A DNA stretch of 44,403 nucleotides from Solirubrobacterales bacterium (GCA_030835185.1 JAUQWL010000037.1:1-44403), one strand, 5' to 3'; counted from the stretch's first letter, positions 17,750 to 28,582 are shown. Numbers and translations: made by a program. Notes: generated from the letters alone by a model not told the origin.

Positions 17750-19946
17750 CCGGGAAGAACACGACGAACCGACTGAGGAATACCTGATGGGTGGCATCGA
17801 AGGTCACGACGGAGACCCCGCGCCTGAAGAGACCGCCGGACCCGGGGCAGCCGACACCCCGGAAGAGTCCGAAGCAGCCGACACACCCGAAGAGCCCGGG
17901 GCGGCCGACACCCCGGAAGAGGCCGCCGGGCCCGGGGCGGCCGACGCGCCGGCCCCGGAGGACATCCCCGGCGAGTCCGGCTCCGCAGTGCCGGATCCAT
18001 CTTCGGCTTCGCAGCGGCCCGACGCCCGGCCGGATTACGAAGATCAGCCGACCGAAGAGGTGTTCGCCCTCGAAGCGAGACTGCGCGAGAGTGACGACGT
18101 TCCCGATCTGGACCCGGTTTTCAGGGCGGCGCTGCTGGAGAGTCCGGAGAGCGCGGCCACACCTGCCCCGGAAACTGAACAGGAGCCGGCTGCGGACCAG
18201 GAAGCACCTGAAGGGGTGGCCGGGACGGCCGAACCGGACGGTCCGGAGACAGGAGAAGCGGGCGAGCCCGAACCGGCCGAAGACGACAGTTTCATAACCG
18301 AAGAGCAGACGGCCATCCTCACCGCCGCGGCAAGGAGCGAAGTCCACCAGGCGATCGAGACGGCCAGGCGCACCGGCCGGCCATTCGACCCCCCGAGGCC
18401 ATCGGCTTCGGGCGACTTCGAGTCTCCACCGAAACGCAGGGGCATCCTGTGGCGCTTCGCACTGGCCACGCTCATCATCGTCTTCTCGTTCGCCGGCGCT
18501 ACCTCGGCCTCGATCCTCAACATGGTCGACGACATCACCAACCGGCTCTCGGACCCCGCCTTCAAGAAGCTGGGCGACGACTTCCTGCCGGACAGCAACG
18601 GCGGTCCGCAGACGATCGCCATTCTCGGCTCCGACGCCAGGACCGGGGGCGGGGCGCCGGAAGGCGATCCCGGCCGTTCGGATACAACCATCCTGCTGCG
18701 GCTCGATCCGACGACCGACCAGATCGCGATGCTCTCGATCCCGCGGGATCTCGAGGTGGAGATCCCGGGTGTCGGCACCGACAAGTTCAACGCCGCCTAC
18801 AGCTACGGCGGCACGAAATTGACCCTGCAGACGATCAAGCAGGTCACCGGCCTGGAAATCAACCACGTCATCAACGTCGACTTCCAGGGCTTCGCGTCGG
18901 TCGTGGATGCGATCGGCTGCGTTTTCGTAGATGTCGATCGCGAGTACTACCACTCCAACGAGGGGGTGCCGGCCTCCGAGCAGTATGCGGAGATCGATAT
19001 CGGATCCGGGTACCAGAAGCTCTGCGGACCGGACGCGCTCGAATTCGCCCGTTATCGCCATACCGATACCGACCTCGTCCGTGCTTCCAGACAACAGGAT
19101 CTGCTGGGTGAGGTCCGCAACCGGCTCTCGTTCGACGAGATATTCGAGCGCCGCAACGAACTGATCGACGCCTTCGTCGAGAACACGCGTTCCGACATCT
19201 CCGGCTCCAGGGAGTCTCTCGAGCTGCTCAAGCTGCTCTTCGATTCGCGTGGCGCCAGGGTGGTCGAGGTCAAGTTTCCGGCCACGCTCGGCCCGTCCTA
19301 CGTAACGGCGACACCGGACGAGATCCAGGCTGCGGTGGACAAGTTCCTCGGCTTCAAGGACACGGCCGGGCCGGTGGGGACCCTGGCCGAAGGCAGCGGG
19401 AAGAACAAGGCCAGGGAGCGGTCGAAGGCCAAGGCAAGGAAGGTCAACAAACAGATCGTCGCCAAGGGTGCGCCGGGTAAGGAAGACGACGGCCTGGTCG
19501 ACGCCGCCCAGGCCGGACTGGAACAGGCGATCGCGATCCAGGGGGGACGCAGGAGCGGCAAGTTCGACGTCTTCTATACGAAGCGGCTGCCGCCGATGGC
19601 GACCTACTCGGAAGGAAGCCGCTCGTATCACCTGCGCGACCCCGACAAGAACTCCCACTCGGCGTACCGCATGGTCATGGTTCTTGAAGCCTCTGACGGC
19701 CTCCACTACTTCGGGCTCCAGGGAATCCGCGGCTGGGAGGATCCGCCGATCCTCGAGGCTCCTCACGACGAAATGAAGATCGACGGACGTGATTTCCGCG
19801 TCTACACGGAGGGCGACCGGATCCGTATGATCGCCTGGTTCGATCGTGGCAACACGTACTGGATCTCGAACTCGCTCCTGCTGACCCTGACGAACGAACA
19901 GATGCTGGGGATGGCGCGCGCGACGCGGGCCTTCACTCCCGGTTAG
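17742..19946 (+). CDS. LytR-CpsA-Psr family protein with acidic repeat N-terminus and extra C-terminal domain
   Basis: LCP proteins attach wall teichoic acids, capsule or arabinogalactan from lipid carriers to peptidoglycan. 734 residues from ATG 17742, which overlaps the M20 stop. Residues 1-230 are a Glu/Pro/Ala-rich cytoplasmic region with repeats of AADTPEE (36-70). One transmembrane helix follows (about 235-258), then the LCP domain (290-480) with SDAR (297-300), GRSDTTILLRLD (311-322), SIPRDLE with R335, NVDFQGFASVVDAIG and ARYRHTDTDLVRASRQQ (R437, R439, R447, R450). A basic linker (552-577) leads to a C-terminal ~135-residue domain (about 600-734, ending YWISNSLLLTLTNEQMLGMARA) that I cannot assign firmly; its end resembles DUF4367/RseB-like proteins. 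Confidence 0.88.
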   Translation: MSDREEHDEPTEEYLMGGIEGHDGDPAPEETAGPGAADTPEESEAADTPEEPGAADTPEEAAGPGAADAPAPEDIPGESGSAVPDPSSASQRPDARPDYEDQPTEEVFALEARLRESDDVPDLDPVFRAALLESPESAATPAPETEQEPAADQEAPEGVAGTAEPDGPETGEAGEPEPAEDDSFITEEQTAILTAAARSEVHQAIETARRTGRPFDPPRPSASGDFESPPKRRGILWRFALATLIIVFSFAGATSASILNMVDDITNRLSDPAFKKLGDDFLPDSNGGPQTIAILGSDARTGGGAPEGDPGRSDTTILLRLDPTTDQIAMLSIPRDLEVEIPGVGTDKFNAAYSYGGTKLTLQTIKQVTGLEINHVINVDFQGFASVVDAIGCVFVDVDREYYHSNEGVPASEQYAEIDIGSGYQKLCGPDALEFARYRHTDTDLVRASRQQDLLGEVRNRLSFDEIFERRNELIDAFVENTRSDISGSRESLELLKLLFDSRGARVVEVKFPATLGPSYVTATPDEIQAAVDKFLGFKDTAGPVGTLAEGSGKNKARERSKAKARKVNKQIVAKGAPGKEDDGLVDAAQAGLEQAIAIQGGRRSGKFDVFYTKRLPPMATYSEGSRSYHLRDPDKNSHSAYRMVMVLEASDGLHYFGLQGIRGWEDPPILEAPHDEMKIDGRDFRVYTEGDRIRMIAWFDRGNTYWISNSLLLTLTNEQMLGMARATRAFTPG
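17845..17952 (+). repeat. Short coding repeats in the LCP N-terminus
   Basis: Imperfect tandem units encode AADTPEE, AADTPEE, AADTPEE and AADAPAPED (residues about 36-73), spaced by 3 to 8 residues. At DNA level the units read GCNGCCGACACNCC followed by GGAAGAG or near variants. Such a low-complexity array can expand or contract by slippage while staying in frame. Confidence 0.7.
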
Positions 19947-19959
19947 GAAGGATTTTCCC

Positions 19960-21264
19960 ATGAAGGGTTCAGAACTGCCGACGGTCGGCGTGATAGGAGT
20001 CGGCTGGGTCGGGCTGGTCACCGCAGCATGTTTCGCCGAGCTGGGTCACCCGGTCGTCGCCAGGGACGTCGTGCCGGAAAAAGTCGAGGCGCTCAGCCGG
20101 GGCGAGGTCGCGATCCACGAACCGGGTCTCGCCGATCTGATCGGCCGCAACCTCGACCGTCTCCACTTCACGACGGATATGGACGAGCTGCTCGACCGGG
20201 CTCGCCTGCTCTTCGTCTGCGTTGACACGCCGCCGACCTACTCCGGTGATGCCGATCTCTCCCGTGTCCACTCCGTCGTCCGCGATCTCGGTGACGACGG
20301 CGAGCACATCCTGGTCATGAAGAGCACCGTGCCCGCCGGCACGGGTGAGAGAGTCCGCCGCGAGCTGCCCGGCATGCCGTACGTCTCCTGTCCGGAGTTC
20401 CTCAAGGAGGGGTCCGCGGTCGACGACTTCATGCATCCGGACCGGGTGGTGATCGGCTTCTCTGCCGGAGACGAGGAGGCCGCCGCCGAGGTTGCCGAGC
20501 TCTACCGGCCACTCGGCGGCGAAGTGATGAAGACGGACATCTCCAGCGCGGAGATGGTCAAACTGGCCTCCAACGCCTACCTGGCGACGAGGATCTCCTT
20601 CATCAACGAGATCGCCAACGTCTGCGAGGAAGTAGGGGCCGACGTCGAGCAGGTCGCCCGCGGCATGGGACTCGACGACCGCATAGGACCACAGTTCCTG
20701 CGACCCGGTATCGGCTTCGGCGGTTCGTGCTTCCCCAAGGACGTCAGCTCGCTGAAGCTCCTCGCCGGTAACTCCGGCTACCACTTCCAGCTCCTGAACT
20801 CGGTCATCGAGGTCAACGAGCTGCAGAAGCGGCGGGTAGTGAACAAACTTCACCGCCACCTCGGATCGCTGGTCGGCCGTCGCATCGCCCTGCTCGGCCT
20901 CGCCTTCAAGCCGGAGACCGACGACATGCGCGAAGCGTCGAGCCTCGTACTCTCAGCTCGCCTGCGGGGCGAGGGTGCAGAAGTTGTTGCATATGACCCC
21001 GTCGCGATGGGCAACGCAAGGGAACTGCTGCCCGGAGTGGAAATGAAGCACACGGCCCTGATGGCCCTCGAAGGTTCCGACGCAGCGGTGCTGGTCACTG
21101 AATGGCCGGAGTTTCGTGAGCTGGACTGGGCCGGGGCAGCAGAACGGATGACTCGGCCACTGATAATTGACGGACGGAATTTTCTTGATGCCGATCTTCT
21201 GGAGTCCGCCGGGTTCGCCTATGAAGGCATCGGGCGTCCCGGCACCGGCACCGGAACGGAGTAG
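19960..21264 (+). CDS. UDP-glucose/GDP-mannose dehydrogenase family protein
   Basis: NAD-dependent four-electron oxidation of a nucleotide sugar to a uronic acid, most often UDP-glucose to UDP-glucuronate. 434 residues: Rossmann motif GVIGVGWVG at 10-18, PEFLKEG at 145-151, catalytic C257 in GFGGSCFPKD with K260/D261, and the C-terminal UDP-binding domain starting GRRIALLGLAFKPETDD. GDP-mannose and UDP-ManNAc dehydrogenases share these motifs, so the sugar is not certain. It lies 13 bases after the LCP gene and its stop codon abuts the ATG of the next gene, making a tight operon for surface-glycan precursors. Confidence 0.92.
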   Translation: MKGSELPTVGVIGVGWVGLVTAACFAELGHPVVARDVVPEKVEALSRGEVAIHEPGLADLIGRNLDRLHFTTDMDELLDRARLLFVCVDTPPTYSGDADLSRVHSVVRDLGDDGEHILVMKSTVPAGTGERVRRELPGMPYVSCPEFLKEGSAVDDFMHPDRVVIGFSAGDEEAAAEVAELYRPLGGEVMKTDISSAEMVKLASNAYLATRISFINEIANVCEEVGADVEQVARGMGLDDRIGPQFLRPGIGFGGSCFPKDVSSLKLLAGNSGYHFQLLNSVIEVNELQKRRVVNKLHRHLGSLVGRRIALLGLAFKPETDDMREASSLVLSARLRGEGAEVVAYDPVAMGNARELLPGVEMKHTALMALEGSDAAVLVTEWPEFRELDWAGAAERMTRPLIIDGRNFLDADLLESAGFAYEGIGRPGTGTGTE

Positions 21265-22245
21265 ATGACTTTGCAGGCACTTGTCCTGGTCGGTGGAAAA
21301 GGCACCCGCCTCCAGCCCCTGACATCTGAAATCCCCAAGCCGATCCTGACCCTGGTCGACCGGCCGTTCATGCGCTACATGATCGAGTGGCTCGGATCCC
21401 ACGGAGTCGACGAGGTGGTGCTCGCCTGCGGCTTCCTGCCGGACCAGCTTCAGGGGGTCCTCGGCGACGGTGGCGAAGACGGACCCAGACTGCGCTACCT
21501 GGTCGAGCCCGAACCGCTCGGCACGGCCGGGGCGATCAAGTTTGCCGCCCCCTACCTCGCGGATCGATTTTTCGCATTGAACGGCGACGTTCTCACCGAC
21601 CTCGACCTGACCGCACTCTGGGAGTTCCACGAAGAGCGGCAGGCGCGGGTCAGTCTCGGCCTTTACCCGGTCGACGACCCCAGCAACTTCGGCCTGGTCG
21701 ATCTCAACCAGGACGGATCCGTGCGCGACTTCCACGAAAAGCCCGATCCCGGCCACGTGGGTTCCGGCCTGGTCAGCGCCGGTGCCTACGTGATCGACCG
21801 CGAGGCGCTCGACCTGGTGCCGGAGGACCGCAAGGTCTCGATCGAGCACGAAGTGTTCCCGCTGCTGGTCGGCGACGGCCTCTACGGCCTGCGGCTCGAC
21901 GGCTACTGGAAGGACATCGGCACCCCCGAGCGCTATCTGGAAGCGACCTGGGACATCATCGAGAATCGCGTCGAGACCGCCGCGGACGTTGACGGACGTG
22001 GGGTTTACGTATCCCCGGAAGCGCAGGTATCGTCACGCGCGACGATCGGCCCGCGAACGGTCATCGCCGACGGTTGCAAAGTCGGCGACGGCGCAAGAAT
22101 CTCCGATTCGGTTCTGCTCGAAGGCTGTCGAGTCGGTGAGGACGCCGTCATCACCGACTCGATTCTTGCACCAGGAGTTTCCGTTGCATCCGGCGTGGCG
22201 GTAGGAGAACTGGTGATCGGCAAGAATGGGCACGTAGATGCTTGA
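21265..22245 (+). CDS. Sugar-1-phosphate nucleotidyltransferase (mannose-1-phosphate guanylyltransferase-like)
   Basis: Activates a sugar-1-phosphate to a nucleotide sugar. 326 residues. N-terminal nucleotidyltransferase domain with the signature LVLVGGKGTRLQPLT, KPILTLVDRPFM, LGTAGAIKFAAP, NGDVLTD and GYWKDIGTPERYLEA. The C-terminal ~75 residues form hexapeptide repeats of a left-handed beta helix. GGKGTRLxPLT with a beta-helix tail is typical of the actinobacterial GDP-mannose pyrophosphorylase group, but a UDP or dTDP sugar cannot be excluded. Its ATG follows the dehydrogenase stop with no gap, and it overlaps the isomerase by eight bases. Confidence 0.88.
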   Translation: MTLQALVLVGGKGTRLQPLTSEIPKPILTLVDRPFMRYMIEWLGSHGVDEVVLACGFLPDQLQGVLGDGGEDGPRLRYLVEPEPLGTAGAIKFAAPYLADRFFALNGDVLTDLDLTALWEFHEERQARVSLGLYPVDDPSNFGLVDLNQDGSVRDFHEKPDPGHVGSGLVSAGAYVIDREALDLVPEDRKVSIEHEVFPLLVGDGLYGLRLDGYWKDIGTPERYLEATWDIIENRVETAADVDGRGVYVSPEAQVSSRATIGPRTVIADGCKVGDGARISDSVLLEGCRVGEDAVITDSILAPGVSVASGVAVGELVIGKNGHVDA

Positions 22246-23212
22246 CGACATACTCGACATCCCGAATCACATCCGCGACGCGATCTGGCGCTTCGATTCG
22301 GCCCGCCTCGAACCGAAGAAGTCGGTGGGGCTCCTGGTCTGCGGGATGGGCGGATCCGCAATCGGCGGCGAACTGGCCCGGGGAATCCTCAGCAGCAGGC
22401 TGAGCGGACCGCTGGTGGTCGTCCGCAACTATCGCCTGCCGCGTTGGGTCAATTCGAACTGGGCCGTACTGGGGTCGAGCTACTCGGGCGATACCGAGGA
22501 AACCTTCTCCGCCTTCGTCGAGGCCCGTGAGGTCAGCGCCCACCGCTGGGCGGTGGGGACCGGCGGCCGGCTCGGCAAGTACGCTCGCGACGAGGGCATC
22601 GGCTTCGTCGGGCTTCCGGGCTCCTTCCAGCCCCGGGCGACCGTGGCCTATATGACGACCGCCGCAGCCCTGGCGGCTTACCTGGCCGACATCGCCCCGG
22701 ACGTGCATGACGAACTCGCGGCAGCCGCGGACTTCCTCGACGAATCGAAAGCCGAGATGCAGGAAGTGGCGGCCGACCTGGCGCTTGGAATGGACGGCAT
22801 TCCCCTGGTGGTCCACGGCGCCGAGACCACCGTGCCGGTGGCCCGCAGATGGGCGAACCAGCTCAACGAGAATACGAAGCAGTTCGCGTTTCCCGTCGAA
22901 GTGCCCGAGGCCAATCACAACCTGATGGAGGCCTGGGATGCCGGAAACGGCGGCCTCGGCGCCGTCTTCCTGGTCGATGAGGATCAGACCGACAGAGAGC
23001 GCGAGCGTCTCAAGCTGACGTCCGAGGCGATCGAGCGGACCGGCGCCGCCGTCTTCTCCGTTGAGAGCCGCGGCGGGACGCCCTCGGAAAGAGTGCTGTG
23101 GATGGTGATGCTGGGCGACCTGATTTCGATCAACCTCGCTGACAGGCGCGGCGTGGACCCGCTGCCGGTCGACCAGATCACCGACTTCAAGAGAAGGCTG
23201 GGCGCCCGCTGA
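22238..23212 (+). CDS. Bifunctional phosphoglucose/phosphomannose isomerase-like SIS protein
   Basis: 324 residues with two SIS (sugar isomerase) domains. VCGMGGSAIGGELAR (about 34-48) is the phosphate-binding loop of the archaeal/actinobacterial PGI/PMI family, followed by SYSGDTEETFSAF, another family hallmark, and NHNLMEAW in the C-terminal half. These enzymes interconvert fructose-6-phosphate with glucose-6- or mannose-6-phosphate. Sandwiched between two nucleotidyltransferase genes with overlapping ends (8 bases upstream, 1 downstream), it probably supplies mannose-6-phosphate for a GDP-mannose-type pathway. A phosphomannomutase is not present in the window. Confidence 0.88.
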   Translation: MLDDILDIPNHIRDAIWRFDSARLEPKKSVGLLVCGMGGSAIGGELARGILSSRLSGPLVVVRNYRLPRWVNSNWAVLGSSYSGDTEETFSAFVEAREVSAHRWAVGTGGRLGKYARDEGIGFVGLPGSFQPRATVAYMTTAAALAAYLADIAPDVHDELAAAADFLDESKAEMQEVAADLALGMDGIPLVVHGAETTVPVARRWANQLNENTKQFAFPVEVPEANHNLMEAWDAGNGGLGAVFLVDEDQTDRERERLKLTSEAIERTGAAVFSVESRGGTPSERVLWMVMLGDLISINLADRRGVDPLPVDQITDFKRRLGAR

Positions 23213-24216
23213 TGAAGGCGATGGTGCTCGCGGCCGGCCTCGGGACCCGGCTGCGTCCCGTTACGTACCGGATGCCCAAGCCGATGGTGCCGGTCCTGAA
23301 CCGGCCCGTCATGGAGCACATTCTCGTCCTGCTGAGGCACAACGGTTTCGACCGGGTGATCGCCAACACCCACTGGTTCCCGGACGAGATCACCGGTCAT
23401 TTCGGCGACGGCGCCGGCCTAGGCATCGAACTCTCGTACAGCCCGGAAGAGGCACTGCTGGGTACTGCGGGAGGTGTGCGCAAGGCCTCGGCCTTCTTCG
23501 ACGGCGATTTCCTGGTGATCTCCGGAGACGCCCTGACCGACATCGACCTGAGCGCCATGCGCGAGTTCCACGAAAGCCATGACGGAGTCGCGACCCTGGC
23601 CACCCGCACGGTGGAGGACACCTCCCAGTTCGGCGTGGTTATCACCGACGACGAGGGCCGCATCCAGGGATTTCAGGAGAAGCCCGATCCGGCTGCCGCC
23701 CTCTCCGACCTGGCCAACTGCGGCATCTACATGTTTGATCCCGGCATCTTCGACTTCTTTCCCGCCCCGGGTGAAAGCAGACTCGCCTCCGAGGAGGACC
23801 CGGAGGGCTTCGCCGACTGGGCAATGGATGTGTTCCCGGCGTTGCTTGAATCCGGCGAGCCCTTCTATTCGCACGAGGTCGACGCCTACTGGAACGACGT
23901 GGGCACGATCGCCGAGTTGCTTCAGGGCTGCTTCGACGGTCTCAACGGAAAAGTACGCCTGGAGATCCCGGAACCAAAGGTGAGCGAAGGTGTCTGGATA
24001 GCCGGCGGGGTGGACACCGACGGGTTCGAAATCACCGGCCCGGTGCTGATCGGCGCCGGAAGCCGGATCGGCCCGGGAGCGGAAATCACCGGCCCCGCCG
24101 TGCTCGGCCGGAACTGCCGTATCGGTTCCGATGTGAAGCTCCGGGAGGTCGTCCTGCTCGACGGTTGCGAACTGGTCGATGACTCCTTCGCGGTCGGTGG
24201 CGTAGTCGGCCGCTGA
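23212..24216 (+). CDS. Second sugar-phosphate nucleotidyltransferase
   Basis: 334 residues, same architecture as the enzyme two genes upstream but clearly diverged: MVLAAGLGTRLRPVTYRMPKPMVPVLNRPVM, LGTAGGVRKAS, SGDALTD, AYWNDVGT and a beta-helix C-terminus (GPVLIGAGSRIGPGAEITGP in part). The AGLGTRLRP signature is closer to glucose/mannose-1-phosphate uridylyl-, thymidylyl- or guanylyltransferases. The two enzymes probably activate different sugars, or one makes GDP-mannose and the other a further donor. The ATG overlaps the isomerase stop (TGATG). Last gene of the glycan-precursor operon. Confidence 0.88.
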   Translation: MKAMVLAAGLGTRLRPVTYRMPKPMVPVLNRPVMEHILVLLRHNGFDRVIANTHWFPDEITGHFGDGAGLGIELSYSPEEALLGTAGGVRKASAFFDGDFLVISGDALTDIDLSAMREFHESHDGVATLATRTVEDTSQFGVVITDDEGRIQGFQEKPDPAAALSDLANCGIYMFDPGIFDFFPAPGESRLASEEDPEGFADWAMDVFPALLESGEPFYSHEVDAYWNDVGTIAELLQGCFDGLNGKVRLEIPEPKVSEGVWIAGGVDTDGFEITGPVLIGAGSRIGPGAEITGPAVLGRNCRIGSDVKLREVVLLDGCELVDDSFAVGGVVGR

Positions 24217-24400
24217 GACGCTCCGGCCCGGACCCCCGGAAAGCGGTGCTTCGGGTTCGCTCCGTTTCGAGCCGTCTGGCTTCTGTCTCACGGGCCGGGC
24301 TGATTCCAGGCGGATTGTGAAACACCTGTGAGCCATAGGGCCGGATCCTGCGCGGATCGACCCTTCCGCCATCCTCCGAGCCCTCCTGCCTCCCTCCTGC

Positions 24401-24994
24401 GTGGCCTGCCGCTCCGCCTGTTCCGGTGCGGTGTTTCTCTGCGAGGACTGCGTCGGTGAATTGAATGCGGAGTCGCCCGTCTGGGGGGATCCTCCGCCGG
24501 GGGTCTCGCAGGCGGTTTCCAGCTTCAGGCACGAGGGCGTGGCGGCCGGGCTGCTGCGGGCTTTCAAGTTCGGACGCATGGAGGGACTCGCCCCGCTGCT
24601 GGCAGGCTTCATGGCCGAACACGTCGATGTGGCGGACGGATTGACCGCCGTGGTCCCGGTTCCATCGGCACCGCTCCGGCGACGGATGCGCGGATTCGAC
24701 GCGGCCGCCCTGCTGGCGGCGGGCGTCGTCGAGACGGCCGGGGTGGGGGTCGCCGGTCATCGCCCGAATACGACGGCAATCCGGCGGGTCGATCGCGGTC
24801 GACAACGTGGCCGGGGCAGGGAGGCCCGTCTGACCGCTCCGCCGACGATCCTGCCGGTGACGCGGGTCGCCGGACCGGTGCTTCTGGTGGATGACGTGAT
24901 CACCACGGGCGCGACGCTCAGCGCCTGTGCGGCCGCCCTGAGGCGAAATGGCGCCGGCCCGGTGATCGCAGTCAGCTTCACCCGCAGGGTCTGA
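24401..24994 (+). CDS. ComF family phosphoribosyltransferase-like protein
   Basis: 197 residues from GTG 24401. The C-terminal half has the phosphoribosyltransferase motif PVLLVDDVITTGATLSAC and an upstream VVPVPSAPLRRRMRGFD segment typical of ComFC/GntX proteins, linked to DNA uptake or repair in other bacteria. The N-terminal four-cysteine zinc ribbon (CVAC ... LCEDC) is cut by this start: the first cysteine codon (24398-24400) and the usual LLPP lead-in are encoded just upstream, in an open frame back to 24332 without ATG, GTG or TTG. A non-standard start (CTG 24386, ATC 24371 or 24356) or an indel is implied. Placement before hpf and secA matches Bacillus comFC. The preceding gap 24217-24331 shows no gene. 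Confidence 0.85.
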   Translation: MACRSACSGAVFLCEDCVGELNAESPVWGDPPPGVSQAVSSFRHEGVAAGLLRAFKFGRMEGLAPLLAGFMAEHVDVADGLTAVVPVPSAPLRRRMRGFDAAALLAAGVVETAGVGVAGHRPNTTAIRRVDRGRQRGRGREARLTAPPTILPVTRVAGPVLLVDDVITTGATLSACAAALRRNGAGPVIAVSFTRRV

Positions 24995-25018
24995 CACCGG
25001 GGTTTCGCGGGAAGTGTC

Positions 25019-25047
25019 TTGTCCCCGTCGGGTCGGGTGGCTAGTAT
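25019..25047 (+). promoter_or_regulatory. hpf promoter
   Basis: TTGTCC (25019-25024), 17 bases, TAGTAT (25042-25047): a complete -35/-10 pair. Predicted start near 25054, giving a leader of about 28 bases that holds a strong AAGGAGG Shine-Dalgarno at 25071-25077. The -35 closely resembles that of the ABC exporter (TTGTCG). It is the only promoter here with both good boxes and a good ribosome site, fitting a highly expressed stress gene. Confidence 0.65.
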
Positions 25048-25081
25048 CGGCAAAAGGTTCACAACCCCGCAAGGAGGTCTC

Positions 25082-25450
25082 ATGAGAATTGAGATTCGTG
25101 GTCGCAATTTCGAGCCAACCGACGAATTGCGTGAACAGGTGGCCCACAGGTTCGAGGGGATCGGCAAGCAGGTTTCCCCCCTCTCCCGAGTCGAGGTAGT
25201 GGTCTCGGAGGAGCAGAACCCGGCCGTGACGGACAAGTTCGTTGCCGAGGCGAAGCTTCACCTGAAGGGGGTCACGCTCCACGCTCACGAAGCCACTCCC
25301 GACATGATCCGCACGGTCAACGAGCTGGCCGAAGACATGAGACGGCAGGTCAAGCGTCACCGGGCGAAGCGGCGCAAACGCAAGGAGACCCGGCGACTGG
25401 TGAACCGCATGCAGGGCCGCCCCTCGGGAGGGGCCTCCGCCAGTCTTTGA
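25082..25450 (+). CDS. hpf: Ribosome hibernation-promoting factor / S30AE family protein
   Basis: Binds the small ribosomal subunit and blocks translation during starvation. I start it at ATG 25082, four bases after AAGGAGG, giving 122 residues; an open frame back to 25019 lies within the promoter. The S30AE domain is clear: MRIEIRGRNFEPTDELREQV, then VEVVVSEEQNP, KLHLKGVTLHAHEATPDM and the final helix NELAEDMRRQVKRHRAKRRKR. A very basic tail replaces the C-terminal dimerisation domain of long HPF, so this is a short form, which is unusual for an actinobacterium. Lies between comF and secA as in Bacillus (yvyD). Confidence 0.88.
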   Translation: MRIEIRGRNFEPTDELREQVAHRFEGIGKQVSPLSRVEVVVSEEQNPAVTDKFVAEAKLHLKGVTLHAHEATPDMIRTVNELAEDMRRQVKRHRAKRRKRKETRRLVNRMQGRPSGGASASL

Positions 25451-25465
25451 GAACTTCTGAAAACC

Positions 25466-25487
25466 CCGCAGCCGGTTGCGGCTGCGG
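25466..25487 (+). terminator. Hairpin after hpf
   Basis: CCGCAGCCG (25466-25474), loop GTTG, CGGCTGCGG (25479-25487): a perfect 9-bp stem with a 4-base loop, 16 bases after the hpf stop. There is no T-run, as is common for terminators in high-GC genomes. It probably ends the hpf message. Confidence 0.6.
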
Positions 25488-25506
25488 ACAACCGAGTGAG
25501 GTGATC

Positions 25507-25532
25507 ACGGAGGCCCCGCACGGGGCCTCCGT
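25507..25532 (+). terminator. Perfect 12-bp palindromic hairpin between hpf and secA
   Basis: ACGGAGGCCCCG (25507-25518), CA, CGGGGCCTCCGT (25521-25532). The arms are perfectly complementary over 12 bases; in RNA the innermost pair would open to make a 4-base loop. It lies 19 bases after the first hairpin, so the two may act as a tandem terminator; a protein-binding palindrome is the alternative. The rest of 25533-25714 shows no gene. Confidence 0.55.
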
Positions 25533-25714
25533 CCACGTCGGCGGTCCGGTCGGCATCCGTCGCGGACGCACGTTTCAGCCCGGTCGGCTCGTTTCGGCCC
25601 GACTCCCTCCCGGTTCAGCTCCATCCGCGTCCGGAAGATGTCAGCGCAGACGCCGCCGGGGCGAGAGGCGGGCACCGCCACATTCCCGCCGTGGTGCCGA
25701 CGTCCGGCAGCGGC

Positions 25715-25726
25715 TAATCTTGATCA
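25715..25726 (+). promoter_or_regulatory. secA -10 element and leaderless start
   Basis: TAATCT (25715-25720), exactly six bases (TTGATC plus A at 25726 as the last), then ATG at 25727. No Shine-Dalgarno is present. The -35 region (25692-25697, TGGTGC) is poor. Transcription beginning at the ATG is the simplest reading. Confidence 0.55.

Positions 25727-28566
<2,840 letters not shown>

Positions 28567-28582
<16 letters not shown>

Noticed and set aside
17664..20021. 785-codon frame on the - strand opposite the LCP gene
   Set aside because: Low-complexity Arg/Gly/Val-rich translation with no domains; the + strand encodes clear LCP motifs.
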